DNA from: a virus
Length of the DNA stretch: 64,000 nucleotides
IMG/VR virus record: IMGVR_UViG_3300044646_001284
Coordinates: 1 to 64,000 of that record
Reading direction: 5' to 3' (one strand)
The translations under genes were made by a program, and so were the position numbers. Positions within the stretch are counted from its first letter, which is position 1. The number at the start of each line of letters is the position of its first letter. A model generated the notes under the pieces. The model did no database searches and was not told the DNA's origin. It saw only the letters and a program-made list of their open reading frames with translations. Positions 7,469 to 15,555 of this stretch are shown here, one piece after another.

Positions 7469-9607
7469 ATGTCAGTCAATCTTGAAGTTAAAGGTTCTCT
7501 TGCCAAATGTCTGGCAACTGAGAACCTTATCATTGAACACAAGAAAGTTCCTACTGCGTGCTTTGATGTTGATCGTAGGGTTCTTGTTCTTCCTTTATGG
7601 GATAAAGCATCTGCAACTGTTTATGATCTTCTTGTAGGTCATGAAGTGGGACATGCACTCTTTACTGATAATATTGATTGGACAAAAGAGTATGCTGATG
7701 TTCCTAAGGACTTTATCAATGTAATTGAAGATGTTCGTGTAGAACGTTTGATGAAGAAAAAGTATCCTGGTCTTTCTAAGACATTTTACAATGGATATAA
7801 TGAACTGAATAATGATGATTTCTTCTCAGTGAAGGATGAGAATCTTGATAATCTTACCTTTATTGATCGCATCAATATGTATTTTAAGATTGGTGCATTT
7901 CACAATATTGCTTTCTCTGATGAAGAGAATGAGTTTGTGACTCGTATCAGTCAACTGGAAACTTTCCAAGAAGTTCTTGATATTGCTCGTGAGATTGTTC
8001 AGTTCTTGAACTACAAGAAAAAACAACTCACTGAGATGCCTGAAATTGTTCAAAATCAAGGACAAAGTGGAGAAGAAGTAGATCTTCCTGAGAATGCTGA
8101 ACAAAATACTCAAGATTCTATGGATATTGAACAAGAATCAGAGGAATCTTCTAAGTCTCAACAAGAATCACAGGGTGAAAATCCTATTACTATGGAGCAA
8201 GAAACTCCTGCTGGTGGTGGACGTGAACCCAGCAATGAGCATGGTGAGTTTGAATCCAAGACTTCACAATCCTTTGAGGAAAAGGCACAGGATTTGACCA
8301 ACAAGTATGGTCAAGAGACTAACTATGTGGAACTTCCTGAAATTATTCTTGAGAATGTGATTATTCCTAATGATTTCATTCATCAGAAAACTGAAGAATA
8401 TTATCAAAGTCATTCTGGTTGGATGAAGGATTGGTATCAGAATGTTCTGGTAGAATACAATTCTTACAAGAAATCTGCAGAGAAAGAAGTTTCTTATCTG
8501 GTTAAGGAGTTTGAATGTAAGAAATCAGCAGACCAATATGCTCGTTCTTCTACTGCACGTACTGGTGTACTTGACACATCCAAACTTCATACTTACAAAT
8601 TCAATGAAGATTTGTTCAAAAAAGTGTCAGTAATTCCTGATGGTAAGAATCATGGTCTTATCTTTATTCTTGACTGGTCTGGTTCAATGTCCCATTGGAT
8701 GTTGGATACTTGTAAGCAACTGTTTAATTTGATTTGGTTTTGTAAAAAGGTCAACATTCCCTTTGAAGTTTATGCTTTCACTGTGGATTGCAATGCTTAT
8801 GTTGAATTGCAGCCAAATCATCCTCCTATCTACAAGAAAGTAGGAGGTGTTATTGCACCAGAACAGTCATTTAGACTGATGAACTTCTTTACCAGTAAGA
8901 GTAATTCTCGTGAATTGGATGCTCAAATGAAGCACATCTGGGCAGCATGTTGGGCATTTCAGAAAGGTAATGGTTGTGCTCCTCGTCATCTTGACTTGTC
9001 TGGTTCTCCTATTGGTGATACAATGCTTGCATTGCATTCGCTGATTCCTGACTTTCAAAAGAAAAACAAACTTCAAAAGGTGAATGTTGTTTTCCTGACT
9101 GATGGTGAGGGTTATGTGAATGCAACTACCATCAAGAAAAAGAATAATAGTGGTGAGGAATATGTTAGCCTCACTAAAGCATTTAACACTACTGTTCGTA
9201 ACAGGACTAATGGTAGAATCTATTCTTCCTATAACTATGGAAACTTCCCACAGTATTCCAAAGTTCTTCTTTCTACTCTGAAAGATAGGTTTTCTACTGT
9301 AAACTTCATCAACTTTAGGGTTGTTCCTGGTAGGGATTTCAAGACTTGCTATGATTGGTATGGCAAGGAATTTGGTGATTATGAGAAAGTAAAGTCAATT
9401 TACAAGAAAGAACAATTCATCACATTCACTGGAACTGGTTATGATCAATTCCATGTAATTCCCACTACTTCACTTTCGCAAGATGAAAAGTTTGAAGTTG
9501 AGGAAGGTGCAACCAAAGCACAAATTAAATCAGCATTTGCTAAAATGTTGAATAAAAAGAAGACAAATAAGAAACTTTTGTCCTCTTTTGTTGATATGAT
9601 TGCTTGA
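7469..9607 (+). CDS. CobT-like VWA-domain protein with HEXXH motif
   Basis: 712 residues. The C-terminal half is a von Willebrand A domain with MIDAS D402-W-S-G-S (FILDWSGSMS) and a later FLTDGEG. The N-terminal part holds H58-E-V-G-H62, a zinc-peptidase-like motif, and NVIEDVRVERLMKKKYPG. An acidic linker (about 205-280) separates them. ATG 7469 is preferred to the upstream GTG at 7433, which lies in the promoter. Next to it is the matching AAA+ ATPase; such MoxR/VWA pairs act as metal-insertion or remodelling chaperones (CobS/CobT in cobaltochelatase). T4-like cyanophages carry both. Whether the phage protein helps cobalamin synthesis, acts as peptidase or serves virion assembly is open. 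Confidence 0.8.
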   Translation: MSVNLEVKGSLAKCLATENLIIEHKKVPTACFDVDRRVLVLPLWDKASATVYDLLVGHEVGHALFTDNIDWTKEYADVPKDFINVIEDVRVERLMKKKYPGLSKTFYNGYNELNNDDFFSVKDENLDNLTFIDRINMYFKIGAFHNIAFSDEENEFVTRISQLETFQEVLDIAREIVQFLNYKKKQLTEMPEIVQNQGQSGEEVDLPENAEQNTQDSMDIEQESEESSKSQQESQGENPITMEQETPAGGGREPSNEHGEFESKTSQSFEEKAQDLTNKYGQETNYVELPEIILENVIIPNDFIHQKTEEYYQSHSGWMKDWYQNVLVEYNSYKKSAEKEVSYLVKEFECKKSADQYARSSTARTGVLDTSKLHTYKFNEDLFKKVSVIPDGKNHGLIFILDWSGSMSHWMLDTCKQLFNLIWFCKKVNIPFEVYAFTVDCNAYVELQPNHPPIYKKVGGVIAPEQSFRLMNFFTSKSNSRELDAQMKHIWAACWAFQKGNGCAPRHLDLSGSPIGDTMLALHSLIPDFQKKNKLQKVNVVFLTDGEGYVNATTIKKKNNSGEEYVSLTKAFNTTVRNRTNGRIYSSYNYGNFPQYSKVLLSTLKDRFSTVNFINFRVVPGRDFKTCYDWYGKEFGDYEKVKSIYKKEQFITFTGTGYDQFHVIPTTSLSQDEKFEVEEGATKAQIKSAFAKMLNKKKTNKKLLSSFVDMIA

Positions 9608-9611
9608 TGTG

Positions 9612-9677
9612 CCAGTTTGGGAACTGTCTACTAAGTGGTTCCCAAACCTCAAATCCATGCTATCATTACAAAGTAAT
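9612..9677 (+). promoter_or_regulatory. Promoter cassette, ATTAC-class (CobS-like gene)
   Basis: Dyad CAGTT-TGGG-AACTG (9613-9625) lies inside a longer stem TTTGGGAAC (9616-9624)/GTTCCCAAA (9638-9646). An extended -10 TGC-TATCAT (9658-9666) overlaps the palindrome ATTAC-AAA-GTAAT (9665-9677). ATG follows at 9690 without a Shine-Dalgarno. No good -35. Confidence 0.65.
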
Positions 9678-9689
9678 CAACCCAAGACC

Positions 9690-10787
9690 ATGCAGGAACA
9701 ACTTATTAGTTTGCTAAAGGAACAATTTGGTACTGAAATTGATGCTAATGCAGTCAAATCAGTGGCAAATCAAATGAACACTAGTTATGCTACAGCATCG
9801 AAGTATCTGCAAGCATATAAAACTAGTCGTGGTAAATGGAATCTGGAGGCAACAGTAAAAGAACTGGAAGACACCTATAACTCTCCTGCTGCAGAAGGAA
9901 AAGATACCATTTCTTCCCTTTTGTCAGTTGTCCAAAACCTCATTCCTAAGAAAGATGATACCTTCGTCAGCTTTGGTAACTTTAGTGATATTAAAAAAGT
10001 TGTTTCCTCTGGTCTATTCTATCCCACTTTTATTACTGGTCTTTCTGGTAATGGTAAAACCTTTGGTGTAGAGCAAACATGTGCACAGTTGGGTCGTGAA
10101 CTGATTCGTGTCAATATTACTATTGAAACTGATGAGGATGACCTAATTGGTGGTTTTCGTCTTGTCAATGGCGAAACTGTATGGCACAATGGTCCTGTGG
10201 TTGAAGCAATGGAGCGTGGTGCAATTCTTCTTCTTGATGAGATTGACCTTGCTTCCAATAAAATCATGTGTCTTCAGTCAATTTTGGAGGGTAAGGGTGT
10301 CTTCCTGAAGAAAATTGGTAAGCATGTTACCCCTAAACAAGGGTTCAATGTGTTTGCTACTGCTAATACTAAAGGTAAAGGTTCTGATGATGGTAGGTTC
10401 ATTGGCACCAATGTGCTCAATGAGGCATTTCTTGAGAGGTTCCCTATTACCTTTGAGCAAGAGTATCCTACCATTAATGTTGAGACAAAAATCTTGACAA
10501 AAGTAGCAGAATCACTTAGTATTCCTATGGTTGGAGAGCACACTGATTTTATTAAACATCTGTGCACTTGGTCTGAGATTATTCGTAAGACCTTTGCAGA
10601 TGGTGGTATTGATGAAGTCATTTCCACTCGTCGTCTTGTTCACATCATCAAAGCATATTCCATCTTTGGAAAAAAAGATAAGGCAATCAAAGTTTGTCTC
10701 AATCGCTTTGATGATGAAACTAAAACAACTTTTGTTGAATTGTATGACAAGATTGATGCTGAGTTTCAGCAACAGGAAGGGGAGTAA
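9690..10787 (+). CDS. cobS: CobS-like / MoxR-type AAA+ ATPase
   Basis: 365 residues. Walker A is G117-LSGNGKT124, Walker B is LLLD183-E-I-D, and the MoxR-type insert IGGFRLVNGETVWHNGPVVEAMERG lies between them; sensor FATANTKGKGSDDGRF follows. The N-terminal 110 residues are a helical adaptor. ATG 9690 is used; the frame extends upstream to a TTG but that would cross the promoter. Together with the VWA protein it should form an ATP-driven chelatase or remodelling complex. CobS-like genes are near-universal in T4-like cyanophages; the biochemical role in infection is not settled. Confidence 0.85.
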   Translation: MQEQLISLLKEQFGTEIDANAVKSVANQMNTSYATASKYLQAYKTSRGKWNLEATVKELEDTYNSPAAEGKDTISSLLSVVQNLIPKKDDTFVSFGNFSDIKKVVSSGLFYPTFITGLSGNGKTFGVEQTCAQLGRELIRVNITIETDEDDLIGGFRLVNGETVWHNGPVVEAMERGAILLLDEIDLASNKIMCLQSILEGKGVFLKKIGKHVTPKQGFNVFATANTKGKGSDDGRFIGTNVLNEAFLERFPITFEQEYPTINVETKILTKVAESLSIPMVGEHTDFIKHLCTWSEIIRKTFADGGIDEVISTRRLVHIIKAYSIFGKKDKAIKVCLNRFDDETKTTFVELYDKIDAEFQQQEGE

Positions 10788-10816
10788 TCCCTTTCCTAAA
10801 TACATAACATCACCCC

Positions 10817-10822
10817 TATAAT
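10817..10822 (+). promoter_or_regulatory. Possible -10 element TATAAT
   Basis: TATAAT 12 bp before ATG 10834, in the gap after the CobS-like gene, with no clear -35. Weak on its own but consistent with host-polymerase promoters placed close to start codons elsewhere here. Confidence 0.3.
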
Positions 10823-10833
10823 TATAAACTCCT

Positions 10834-10965
10834 ATGACTTCCCTTTTTCTCGAAAAAGATGCTGATACCATCTATGATGAATTAGAGGATAATAAATCAG
10901 AAGACATGGAAGATGAATATAGAGAGGATAGGATGGAACAAATGATTTCCAGATATGGTTATTGA
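10834..10965 (+). CDS. Small acidic protein (43 aa)
   Basis: ATG 10834 to TGA 10963-10965. Highly charged (ELEDNKSEDMEDEYREDRMEQM), predicted helical, no recognised domain. The next gene's Shine-Dalgarno GAGGAGG overlaps its stop, so the two are probably co-translated. Confidence 0.5.
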   Translation: MTSLFLEKDADTIYDELEDNKSEDMEDEYREDRMEQMISRYGY

Positions 10966-10976
10966 GGAGGTTTACT

Positions 10977-11117
10977 GTGATTCAAAACATAAAGGAAATC
11001 ATTTATACAGAGCATCATCAGGAGCTCAAAGAGTTTGCAGAATATCTTGGTGTTGATTACGAAGATTACTTAGAATTTCTGCATCCTGATGTTGACTTTG
11101 ATGATGTTTCAATGTAA
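10977..11117 (+). CDS. Small protein with FAxYLGVDYxDY motif (46 aa)
   Basis: Starts at GTG 10977, six bases after GAGGAGG (10964-10970). Contains FAEYLGVDYEDYLEFLHPDVD. The 46-residue protein at 27714-27854 shares FASYLGVDYDDY and HLPDED, so the two are paralogues. Acidic C-terminus; function unknown. Confidence 0.6.
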   Translation: MIQNIKEIIYTEHHQELKEFAEYLGVDYEDYLEFLHPDVDFDDVSM

Positions 11118-11123
11118 GATGTA

Positions 11124-11258
11124 GGGGTGGAAGGTTGCCCCACAGAGAGTGAAGCCAAAGGGTAAGGCACGTGGACAACACATTCAGTAGTTGGTTCGAA
11201 TCCAACCACTCTCTACTTATGGGCATCAAAGGTCCAAACTTTGAATAAGTCCCACCCC
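11124..11258 (+). ncRNA. tRNA-like structured RNA with nested stems
   Basis: Nested pairs: GGGGTGG (11124-11130)/CCACCCC (11252-11258); TGCCC (11136-11140)/GGGCA (11221-11225); GAGAGTG (11145-11151)/CACTCTC (11207-11213). Inside the last is a tRNA-like core: D-arm GCC..GGTAA..GGC as in tRNA-Gln and a perfect T-arm GTTGG-TTCGAAT-CCAAC. No canonical anticodon stem with U33 can be drawn in the 20 bases between them. A side hairpin CAAAG/CTTTG lies at 11227-11243. It may be a decayed tRNA or a new tRNA-like RNA; tRNA-Arg follows 40 bp later. Confidence 0.5.
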
Positions 11259-11297
11259 CTCCATGCCTCTTAACAATGCACAAACAGGAGGGACTAT

Positions 11298-11370
11298 GCC
11301 CCGTTAGCTCAGGAGACAGAGCAATTCTCTTCTAAAGAATCGGTCGTGGGTGCAAATCCTACACGGGGTG
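11298..11370 (+). tRNA. tRNA-Arg(UCU)
   Basis: Complete cloverleaf: acceptor GCCCCGT/ACGGGGT with one G-U pair, D-arm GCTC/GAGC, anticodon stem ATTCT/AGAAT with loop CTTCTAA (anticodon TCT), T-arm GTGGG/CCTAC around TGCAAAT, discriminator G. Reads AGA, a codon abundant in the structural genes here. CCA is not encoded. Confidence 0.92.
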
Positions 11371-11441
11371 TTTGTTTTGAACCTATTTCTTCATTTAGTG
11401 ATGATATAATGATAAGTGTGATAAACTCAAGAGAAAATCTA

Positions 11442-11495
11442 ATGGCACTTTGTCCAAACTGCCATTGGGAATATGATCACAATTTACTAGATTAA
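11442..11495 (+). CDS. Possible 17-residue CxxC peptide
   Basis: ATG 11442 to TAA 11493-11495 with CPNCHW near the start; TATAAT at 11405-11410 lies upstream. Too short to be sure it is a gene; it may be a zinc-ribbon remnant. Confidence 0.25.
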   Translation: MALCPNCHWEYDHNLLD

Positions 11496-11497
11496 TT

Positions 11498-11656
11498 ATG
11501 AAATCAAAAGATTGGTGGGTAAGTCAGAATGAAGAGTGGGCAGTAATTCCTTATTGTAATAAGTATATGTTGATATATAAAGGACAGCAAATATCAGTTC
11601 ACAATACAATAGAAACTGCCAAAAAAATTGCACTGAAGGAGTCTAAAAAGAAATGA
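11498..11656 (+). CDS. Small protein of unknown function (52 aa)
   Basis: Trp-rich start (KDWWVSQNEEWAVIPY) and a lysine-rich C-terminus (KKIALKESKKK). No domain recognised. Its TGA overlaps the ATG of the next gene (ATGA), the common coupling in this region. Confidence 0.55.
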   Translation: MKSKDWWVSQNEEWAVIPYCNKYMLIYKGQQISVHNTIETAKKIALKESKKK

Positions 11657-11913
11657 GTATCTTGAGCATTGAAAGTATTAGTCTTGATGATGATGGATCT
11701 GTTTATGTAACTGCTGTAGTTGAAGATGCAGTTGAAACTTATGCGCCAACTTTCTATGATCCTGCTGAGTATGGTCCTGGATTGTGTGAGGCAAGTTTTA
11801 CTTTTGAGGAAGAACAAACTTTTCCAGATAATGATGAAGAACTAATTAAACTTCTGGAAGAACTTGACTTAGAGTGGAATTTGGTGGATAATAGTGATTA
11901 CTACCTTGATTGA
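11653..11913 (+). CDS. Conserved acidic cyanophage-type protein (86 aa)
   Basis: Beta-strand N-terminus ILSIESISLDDDGSVYVTAV then YDPAEYGPGLCEASFTFEEE and an acidic tail. Strongly negative overall. Overlaps the previous gene by 4 bp and precedes the epimerase by 2 bp, so it belongs to the same transcription unit. Function unknown. Confidence 0.65.
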   Translation: MSILSIESISLDDDGSVYVTAVVEDAVETYAPTFYDPAEYGPGLCEASFTFEEEQTFPDNDEELIKLLEELDLEWNLVDNSDYYLD

Positions 11914-11915
11914 AT

Positions 11916-12944
11916 ATGACTAAAAGAGTTCTTATTACTGGTGGTGCAGGATTTATTGCTCACCACCTTATTGGATACATTCTCAAAGAAACTGACTGGG
12001 ATGTTGTAACTCTAGACAGACTTGACTATAGTGGAAATCTTAATAGATTGAATGACATTCTTTCTGATTTTACAGCAGATGATCGTAAACGTGTAAAAGT
12101 TGTATTCCATGACCTTAAAGCAGAACTCAATCCTCTCATTAAATCAGAAATTGGTAAAGTTGATTACATTCTTCATCTTGCTGCTGGTTCTCATGTAGAT
12201 CGCAGTATTGAGTATCCTATGGAGTTTGTTCTTGATAATGTTGTGGCAACCTGTAACATTCTAGAGTTTGCAAGAACACAGAAAGACAACCTAGAAAGAT
12301 TCATTTACTTCAGCACTGATGAAGTATTTGGTCCTGCTCCAGATGGAATCAAATACAAAGAGAATGATAGATATAATTCTACTAACCCATACAGTGCAAC
12401 CAAGGCAGGAGGTGAAGAACTTGCTGTAGCATATGAGAATACTTATGGACTTCCCATTTATATTACTCATACTATGAATGTATTTGGAGAGCGTCAGCAT
12501 CCAGAGAAGTACATTCCTATGTGCATCAAGAAGTCTAGAGATGGTGAAAAAGTAACCATTCATAGTGACTCAACTTGTACAATTCCTGGGTCTAGACATT
12601 ACATCCATGCTGAGGATGTTGCTAGTGCAATTCTATTCCTTCTGAACTATCAAGGTAGTCTTGAATATACCTATGGTGGTGCTAAGTGTCCTAAATTCAA
12701 CATTGTTGGTTCAGAAGAACTAAACAACCTTGAACTTGCACAAATCATTGCAGAGGCACAAGGCAAAGAACTTAATTATGAATTGATTGACTTCCATTCC
12801 TCACGACCAGGACATGACCTTAGGTATGCACTTGATGGTGATAAGATGAGAGAAATGGGTTGGGAACCTGCCAAGTCAGTTAGAGAAAGAATTGCAGATG
12901 TAACTAATTGGACCTTGGAAAATGAAAGGTGGATTACAATTTAA
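11916..12944 (+). CDS. dTDP-glucose 4,6-dehydratase-like NAD-dependent enzyme
   Basis: 343 residues, extended SDR fold: nucleotide loop TGGAGFIA (8-15, the last Gly replaced by Ala), LHLAAGSHVDRS, FSTDEVFG with T134-D135-E136 typical of the dehydratase RmlB, and Y159-SAT-K163 catalytic pair. PGSRHYIHAEDVASA and a C-terminal SSRPGHDLRYALDGDKM region complete the family pattern at normal length. Expected reaction: dTDP-glucose to 4-keto-6-deoxyglucose, or a close UDP-sugar relative. Could feed glycosylation of virion or host envelope; the glycosyltransferase at 36122 is a possible partner. ATG 11916 preferred over TTG 11910. Confidence 0.85.
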   Translation: MTKRVLITGGAGFIAHHLIGYILKETDWDVVTLDRLDYSGNLNRLNDILSDFTADDRKRVKVVFHDLKAELNPLIKSEIGKVDYILHLAAGSHVDRSIEYPMEFVLDNVVATCNILEFARTQKDNLERFIYFSTDEVFGPAPDGIKYKENDRYNSTNPYSATKAGGEELAVAYENTYGLPIYITHTMNVFGERQHPEKYIPMCIKKSRDGEKVTIHSDSTCTIPGSRHYIHAEDVASAILFLLNYQGSLEYTYGGAKCPKFNIVGSEELNNLELAQIIAEAQGKELNYELIDFHSSRPGHDLRYALDGDKMREMGWEPAKSVRERIADVTNWTLENERWITI

Positions 12945-12972
12945 CTAGATAGTAAATAAATTTTGGAGGTGT

Positions 12973-13137
12973 ATGACTCCTCTATTTCTCACAACAATTA
13001 TATCTTGCACACAAGCAGTTGGAATAATACACAAACTTACAAATGTTGTGGGATTAACTGAAATTCAGAAAAAAGAAATTTTAGTTGAGATCAAAAAAAT
13101 TATTCCATCCTGTCCAGTAAAAATAGAAAATAAATGA
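12973..13137 (+). CDS. Small lipoprotein-like protein (54 aa)
   Basis: ATG 12973 follows TTGGAGG (12963-12969). The N-terminus TPLFLTTIISC is hydrophobic and fits a short lipobox (I-I-S-C at 9-12), then a helical charged body. Similar short proteins occur in cyanophages. A membrane-anchored product is possible but the signal is short. Overlaps the next ATG. Confidence 0.55.
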   Translation: MTPLFLTTIISCTQAVGIIHKLTNVVGLTEIQKKEILVEIKKIIPSCPVKIENK

Positions 13138-13394
13138 ACACCTACTATTACACACTATTCATAGCATTTACTGTTGTTGCAGTAATGATGATTGTAGATC
13201 AAAATGTAGGTGATTATCTTTTACTTGTTTTTAAAATTATTAAACTAAATTTTGAAAGGATGATCTGGATTATTAGATTTCATCCTTTCTGGATTAGTAA
13301 TCCTATTGGCAAATGGTGGATGATGAGAAAATACATGAGGACAGTTGAGCAACTGGCACAACAACTTTCTCAAAAGCAGGATGATGCTGTATAA
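13134..13394 (+). CDS. Small membrane protein (86 aa)
   Basis: One clear transmembrane segment near the N-terminus (YTLFIAFTVVAVMMIV), a second hydrophobic stretch around 30-40, then NPIGKWWMMRKYMRTVEQLAQQ, an amphipathic charged tail. Conserved in T4-like cyanophages as an unassigned membrane protein. Starts within the stop of the previous gene (ATGA). Confidence 0.7.
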   Translation: MNTYYYTLFIAFTVVAVMMIVDQNVGDYLLLVFKIIKLNFERMIWIIRFHPFWISNPIGKWWMMRKYMRTVEQLAQQLSQKQDDAV

Positions 13395-13418
13395 TAGAGC
13401 ATATTCATCAACAGGTGC

Positions 13419-13955
13419 ATGACCTACACAGCAAAAATCACTCTTAAGTTTGATTCTATCTGGGATTTTAAAGGTGGAATCTATGATGATGAAATTCTTC
13501 CCGAGCAACATATTACTATGGAAGTTCCTGCAGAAGATCTAAACACTACACAGTTGTTTAAATTGTGGGAAAATTTTCTTCAAGCAATGGGACATAATGA
13601 AGTTGGCATTATGAAAGGTGCTTGTTATGTTGCTTTCAATGATATGCGCAGTGATGAAAACATGCGCAAGATTGCTAATGAGTTTGATATCAAAATGATG
13701 GAAGATCATTATGAAATTGTTGCTGAACTGCAAGAAGAAATTAGTAAACTTAAAGCAAAGATTTTTAAACTTGAGCAACCTGATAATGATACAGACATTT
13801 ATGATGAACAGTATGGTGTCTGGAATGGTTTAGTTCCTGGTACAGATGAAGCATATGCAAAAGGTTGCAAGTGTCCAATTCTTGACAATCAAGACATGCC
13901 TGCTAGTAAGAAATGGGTGAATGGTGATTGTCCTCTTCATGGTAAAGTAAAATGA
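13419..13955 (+). CDS. Conserved protein with coiled coil and Cys pair (178 aa)
   Basis: N-terminal beta part (TAKITLKFDSIWDFKGG), coiled coil around 105-127 (AELQEEISKLKAKIFKLEQ), then a C-terminal GCKCPILDNQ...GDCPLHG with three Cys and a His that may bind zinc. Such Cys-x-Cys-P tails recur in cyanophage proteins of unknown role. Coupled to the next gene by a 4 bp overlap. Confidence 0.65.
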   Translation: MTYTAKITLKFDSIWDFKGGIYDDEILPEQHITMEVPAEDLNTTQLFKLWENFLQAMGHNEVGIMKGACYVAFNDMRSDENMRKIANEFDIKMMEDHYEIVAELQEEISKLKAKIFKLEQPDNDTDIYDEQYGVWNGLVPGTDEAYAKGCKCPILDNQDMPASKKWVNGDCPLHGKVK

Positions 13956-14206
13956 AAAAAACAACTAACACAGAAGATTCTACAACTTTTCCTCATACAC
14001 AATTTCCATTCAAAATTGTGCACATGGAGGGGAAAGATATGATGGACAAAAAGATTTGCTATTTTCAATCTCAAGATCATGCAGATAAGTACATAACAAA
14101 GTCAAAGTTTAAATCTAGAGATTATCAACTCTATATCAAACCTGGAACTGATGTAACTAGCACCAGTCATCCAATTAAAAAGAAAACAAGGAAAAGCACA
14201 AAGTGA
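13952..14206 (+). CDS. Basic small protein (84 aa)
   Basis: Lys/Thr-rich, with a basic C-terminal tail (HPIKKKTRKSTK) suited to nucleic acid contact. No domain recognised. Overlaps neighbours at both ends by 4 bp. Confidence 0.55.
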   Translation: MKKTTNTEDSTTFPHTQFPFKIVHMEGKDMMDKKICYFQSQDHADKYITKSKFKSRDYQLYIKPGTDVTSTSHPIKKKTRKSTK

Positions 14207-14355
14207 ATAGTTATCATGTATTAGATCCAACAACTCCTTGGTATGAATGGTTATGTTATTGTGAGATCTGCTACCAATTAAATGTTCTCAATCAACCAAG
14301 TGTTGGTAGATTTATGAGATATAGAAATTATCTAAAAGAAATAGGAGTTTTGTAA
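14203..14355 (+). CDS. Small Cys/Trp/Tyr-rich protein (50 aa)
   Basis: GTG 14203 overlaps the upstream TGA (GTGA); TAA overlaps the next ATG (TAATG). Contains WYEWLCYCEICYQ, a compact Cys cluster, and a basic RYRNYLK. Could bind a metal. Function unknown. Confidence 0.5.
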   Translation: MNSYHVLDPTTPWYEWLCYCEICYQLNVLNQPSVGRFMRYRNYLKEIGVL

Positions 14356-14582
14356 TGAGTGACCCAAATTGGTTTCAAAAAAAATGGGGAACGCCAGAAG
14401 TACCTACTGATATTTTATTCAGAAAAATTGAAGAACTTGAGCAAAGGATAATAAAGTTAGAAGAAGAAAATGTAGAAACTACAAACACTCTCTATGAAAT
14501 TATGCATTCAGTAGATGCAGTTGATGCTCGTATAGATATTGTTGCAGAGAATCCATGGAAGGAACAATTTGATAATGTATGA
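14355..14582 (+). CDS. Coiled-coil protein (75 aa)
   Basis: WFQKKWG at the start, then a strong coiled coil (FRKIEELEQRIIKLEEENVE, about 22-41). Likely self-associates or docks to a partner. Function unknown. Confidence 0.6.
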   Translation: MSDPNWFQKKWGTPEVPTDILFRKIEELEQRIIKLEEENVETTNTLYEIMHSVDAVDARIDIVAENPWKEQFDNV

Positions 14583-14772
14583 AACCCTCACAGAATTCGA
14601 GAGAGCACTTGCCCGTTTTGGTGATAAAGTGGGTCTCATTGCAGGACTTGAAATTGCAGATAAGATCTCGCCAGAAGATGCTTATCAGCAAATCAAGGAA
14701 CTTTACAAAGAACTTAAGAGCCTCCGTAAAAAAGAAAAATCTGAATGGGATGGAGACTATTACCCAAACTAG
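14575..14772 (+). CDS. Small helical protein (65 aa)
   Basis: ATG 14575 overlaps the previous gene's end; AAGGA at 14559-14563 is a distant Shine-Dalgarno. Helical, with DKISPEDAYQQIKELYKELKSLRKKEK. The same kind of short helical proteins are stacked with 4-20 bp overlaps throughout this segment. Confidence 0.55.
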   Translation: MYETLTEFERALARFGDKVGLIAGLEIADKISPEDAYQQIKELYKELKSLRKKEKSEWDGDYYPN

Positions 14773-14896
14773 GATTTGTTCTAAATGTAAAGAAGAAAAA
14801 CCACTTGACAAAGAACATTATCAGGTGGTAAAACAATTTAAATCTGGATTTTCTTATTACTGCAATGAATGTAACAAACCAAAACCAAAAGATTGA
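14750..14896 (+). CDS. Zinc-ribbon small protein (48 aa)
   Basis: Two CxxC pairs: C10-SK-C13 and C38-NE-C41, with KPLDKEHY and FSYYCNECN between and around them. This spacing is that of the zinc-binding N-terminus of endonuclease VII-type proteins, without the catalytic part, so it may be a remnant or a stand-alone ribbon. Overlaps both neighbours. Confidence 0.6.
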   Translation: METITQTRICSKCKEEKPLDKEHYQVVKQFKSGFSYYCNECNKPKPKD

Positions 14897-15056
14897 TGAT
14901 GGTCTCAAAGTAATTGAAAATGCTGATGGTACATTTACTATAGAGTGGGATCCTTGTGACAGTAGATGGAGTGTCCTCAATGGACTGACATCAGAAGAGA
15001 TTGGTGCTATGATTATGGAACAAGTCAAACTTTACTTGAAAGAACAAAATGCCTAG
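14865..15056 (+). CDS. Conserved small cyanophage-type protein (63 aa)
   Basis: DGTFTIEWDPCDSRWSVLNG followed by a helix (SEEIGAMIMEQVKLYLKE). The EWD-x-x-D-x-R/N-W pattern is familiar from cyanophage small proteins. The start may be later, since the first codons overlap the zinc-ribbon gene. Function unknown. Confidence 0.6.
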   Translation: MNVTNQNQKIDDGLKVIENADGTFTIEWDPCDSRWSVLNGLTSEEIGAMIMEQVKLYLKEQNA

Positions 15057-15555
15057 CAAAATGTGGACAGCGATGAATGATGTTGATGCAGTAACATCTA
15101 AGATTTGTTCTGCCCGTGAAATTCTTGATTGTGCAATAGATAGACTTCAAGAACATCAATATGATAAAGTTGAACAATTGATGTATGCTGTAGATGAGTT
15201 TCTTCAGTATTATCTTGCAGAGTTTGATGAGAAGTTCAAACTTGCTTGGCAAGAAACTGTAGTCAAACAGAAAGAAGAAGAGGAAGACCATTGTATGCCT
15301 CCTTGGGGACATAGTGATATGGAGTATCTCATTAAAAATAAGAAAGATAAAGTCATTAAGTGGCAACTTCCTGTTGATAAGATTGAAAATGGTGATACCG
15401 GAGAAGATGAATACTTCATCATATTCCCTGATGACCTATTGGAAGCAGCAAACCTAAAACCAGGAGATAATGTGGAATGGGTTGATAACAAGGATGGAAC
15501 TTATACTCTTCGTCATGTAACAATGACTAATACCCTCAAAAAGGCTGGGAGTTGA
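15049..15555 (+). CDS. Protein with AbrB-like C-terminal domain (168 aa)
   Basis: Helical N-terminal part (1-75), acidic KEEEEDH linker, then LPVDKIENGDTGEDEYFIIF and PDDLLEAANLKPGDNVEWVD, which match the swapped-hairpin AbrB/SpoVT fold in pattern (ip.e.le.lgl.pGd.v). The first half may be a separate module fused to it. A DNA-binding regulator is possible; equally a conserved cyanophage protein of unknown role. Confidence 0.6.
   Translation: MPSKMWTAMNDVDAVTSKICSAREILDCAIDRLQEHQYDKVEQLMYAVDEFLQYYLAEFDEKFKLAWQETVVKQKEEEEDHCMPPWGHSDMEYLIKNKKDKVIKWQLPVDKIENGDTGEDEYFIIFPDDLLEAANLKPGDNVEWVDNKDGTYTLRHVTMTNTLKKAGS

Noticed and set aside
11145-11214. Functional tRNA-Gln
   Set aside because: D- and T-arms fit, but no anticodon stem with U33 and TTG/CTG can be drawn, so it is reported only as tRNA-like.
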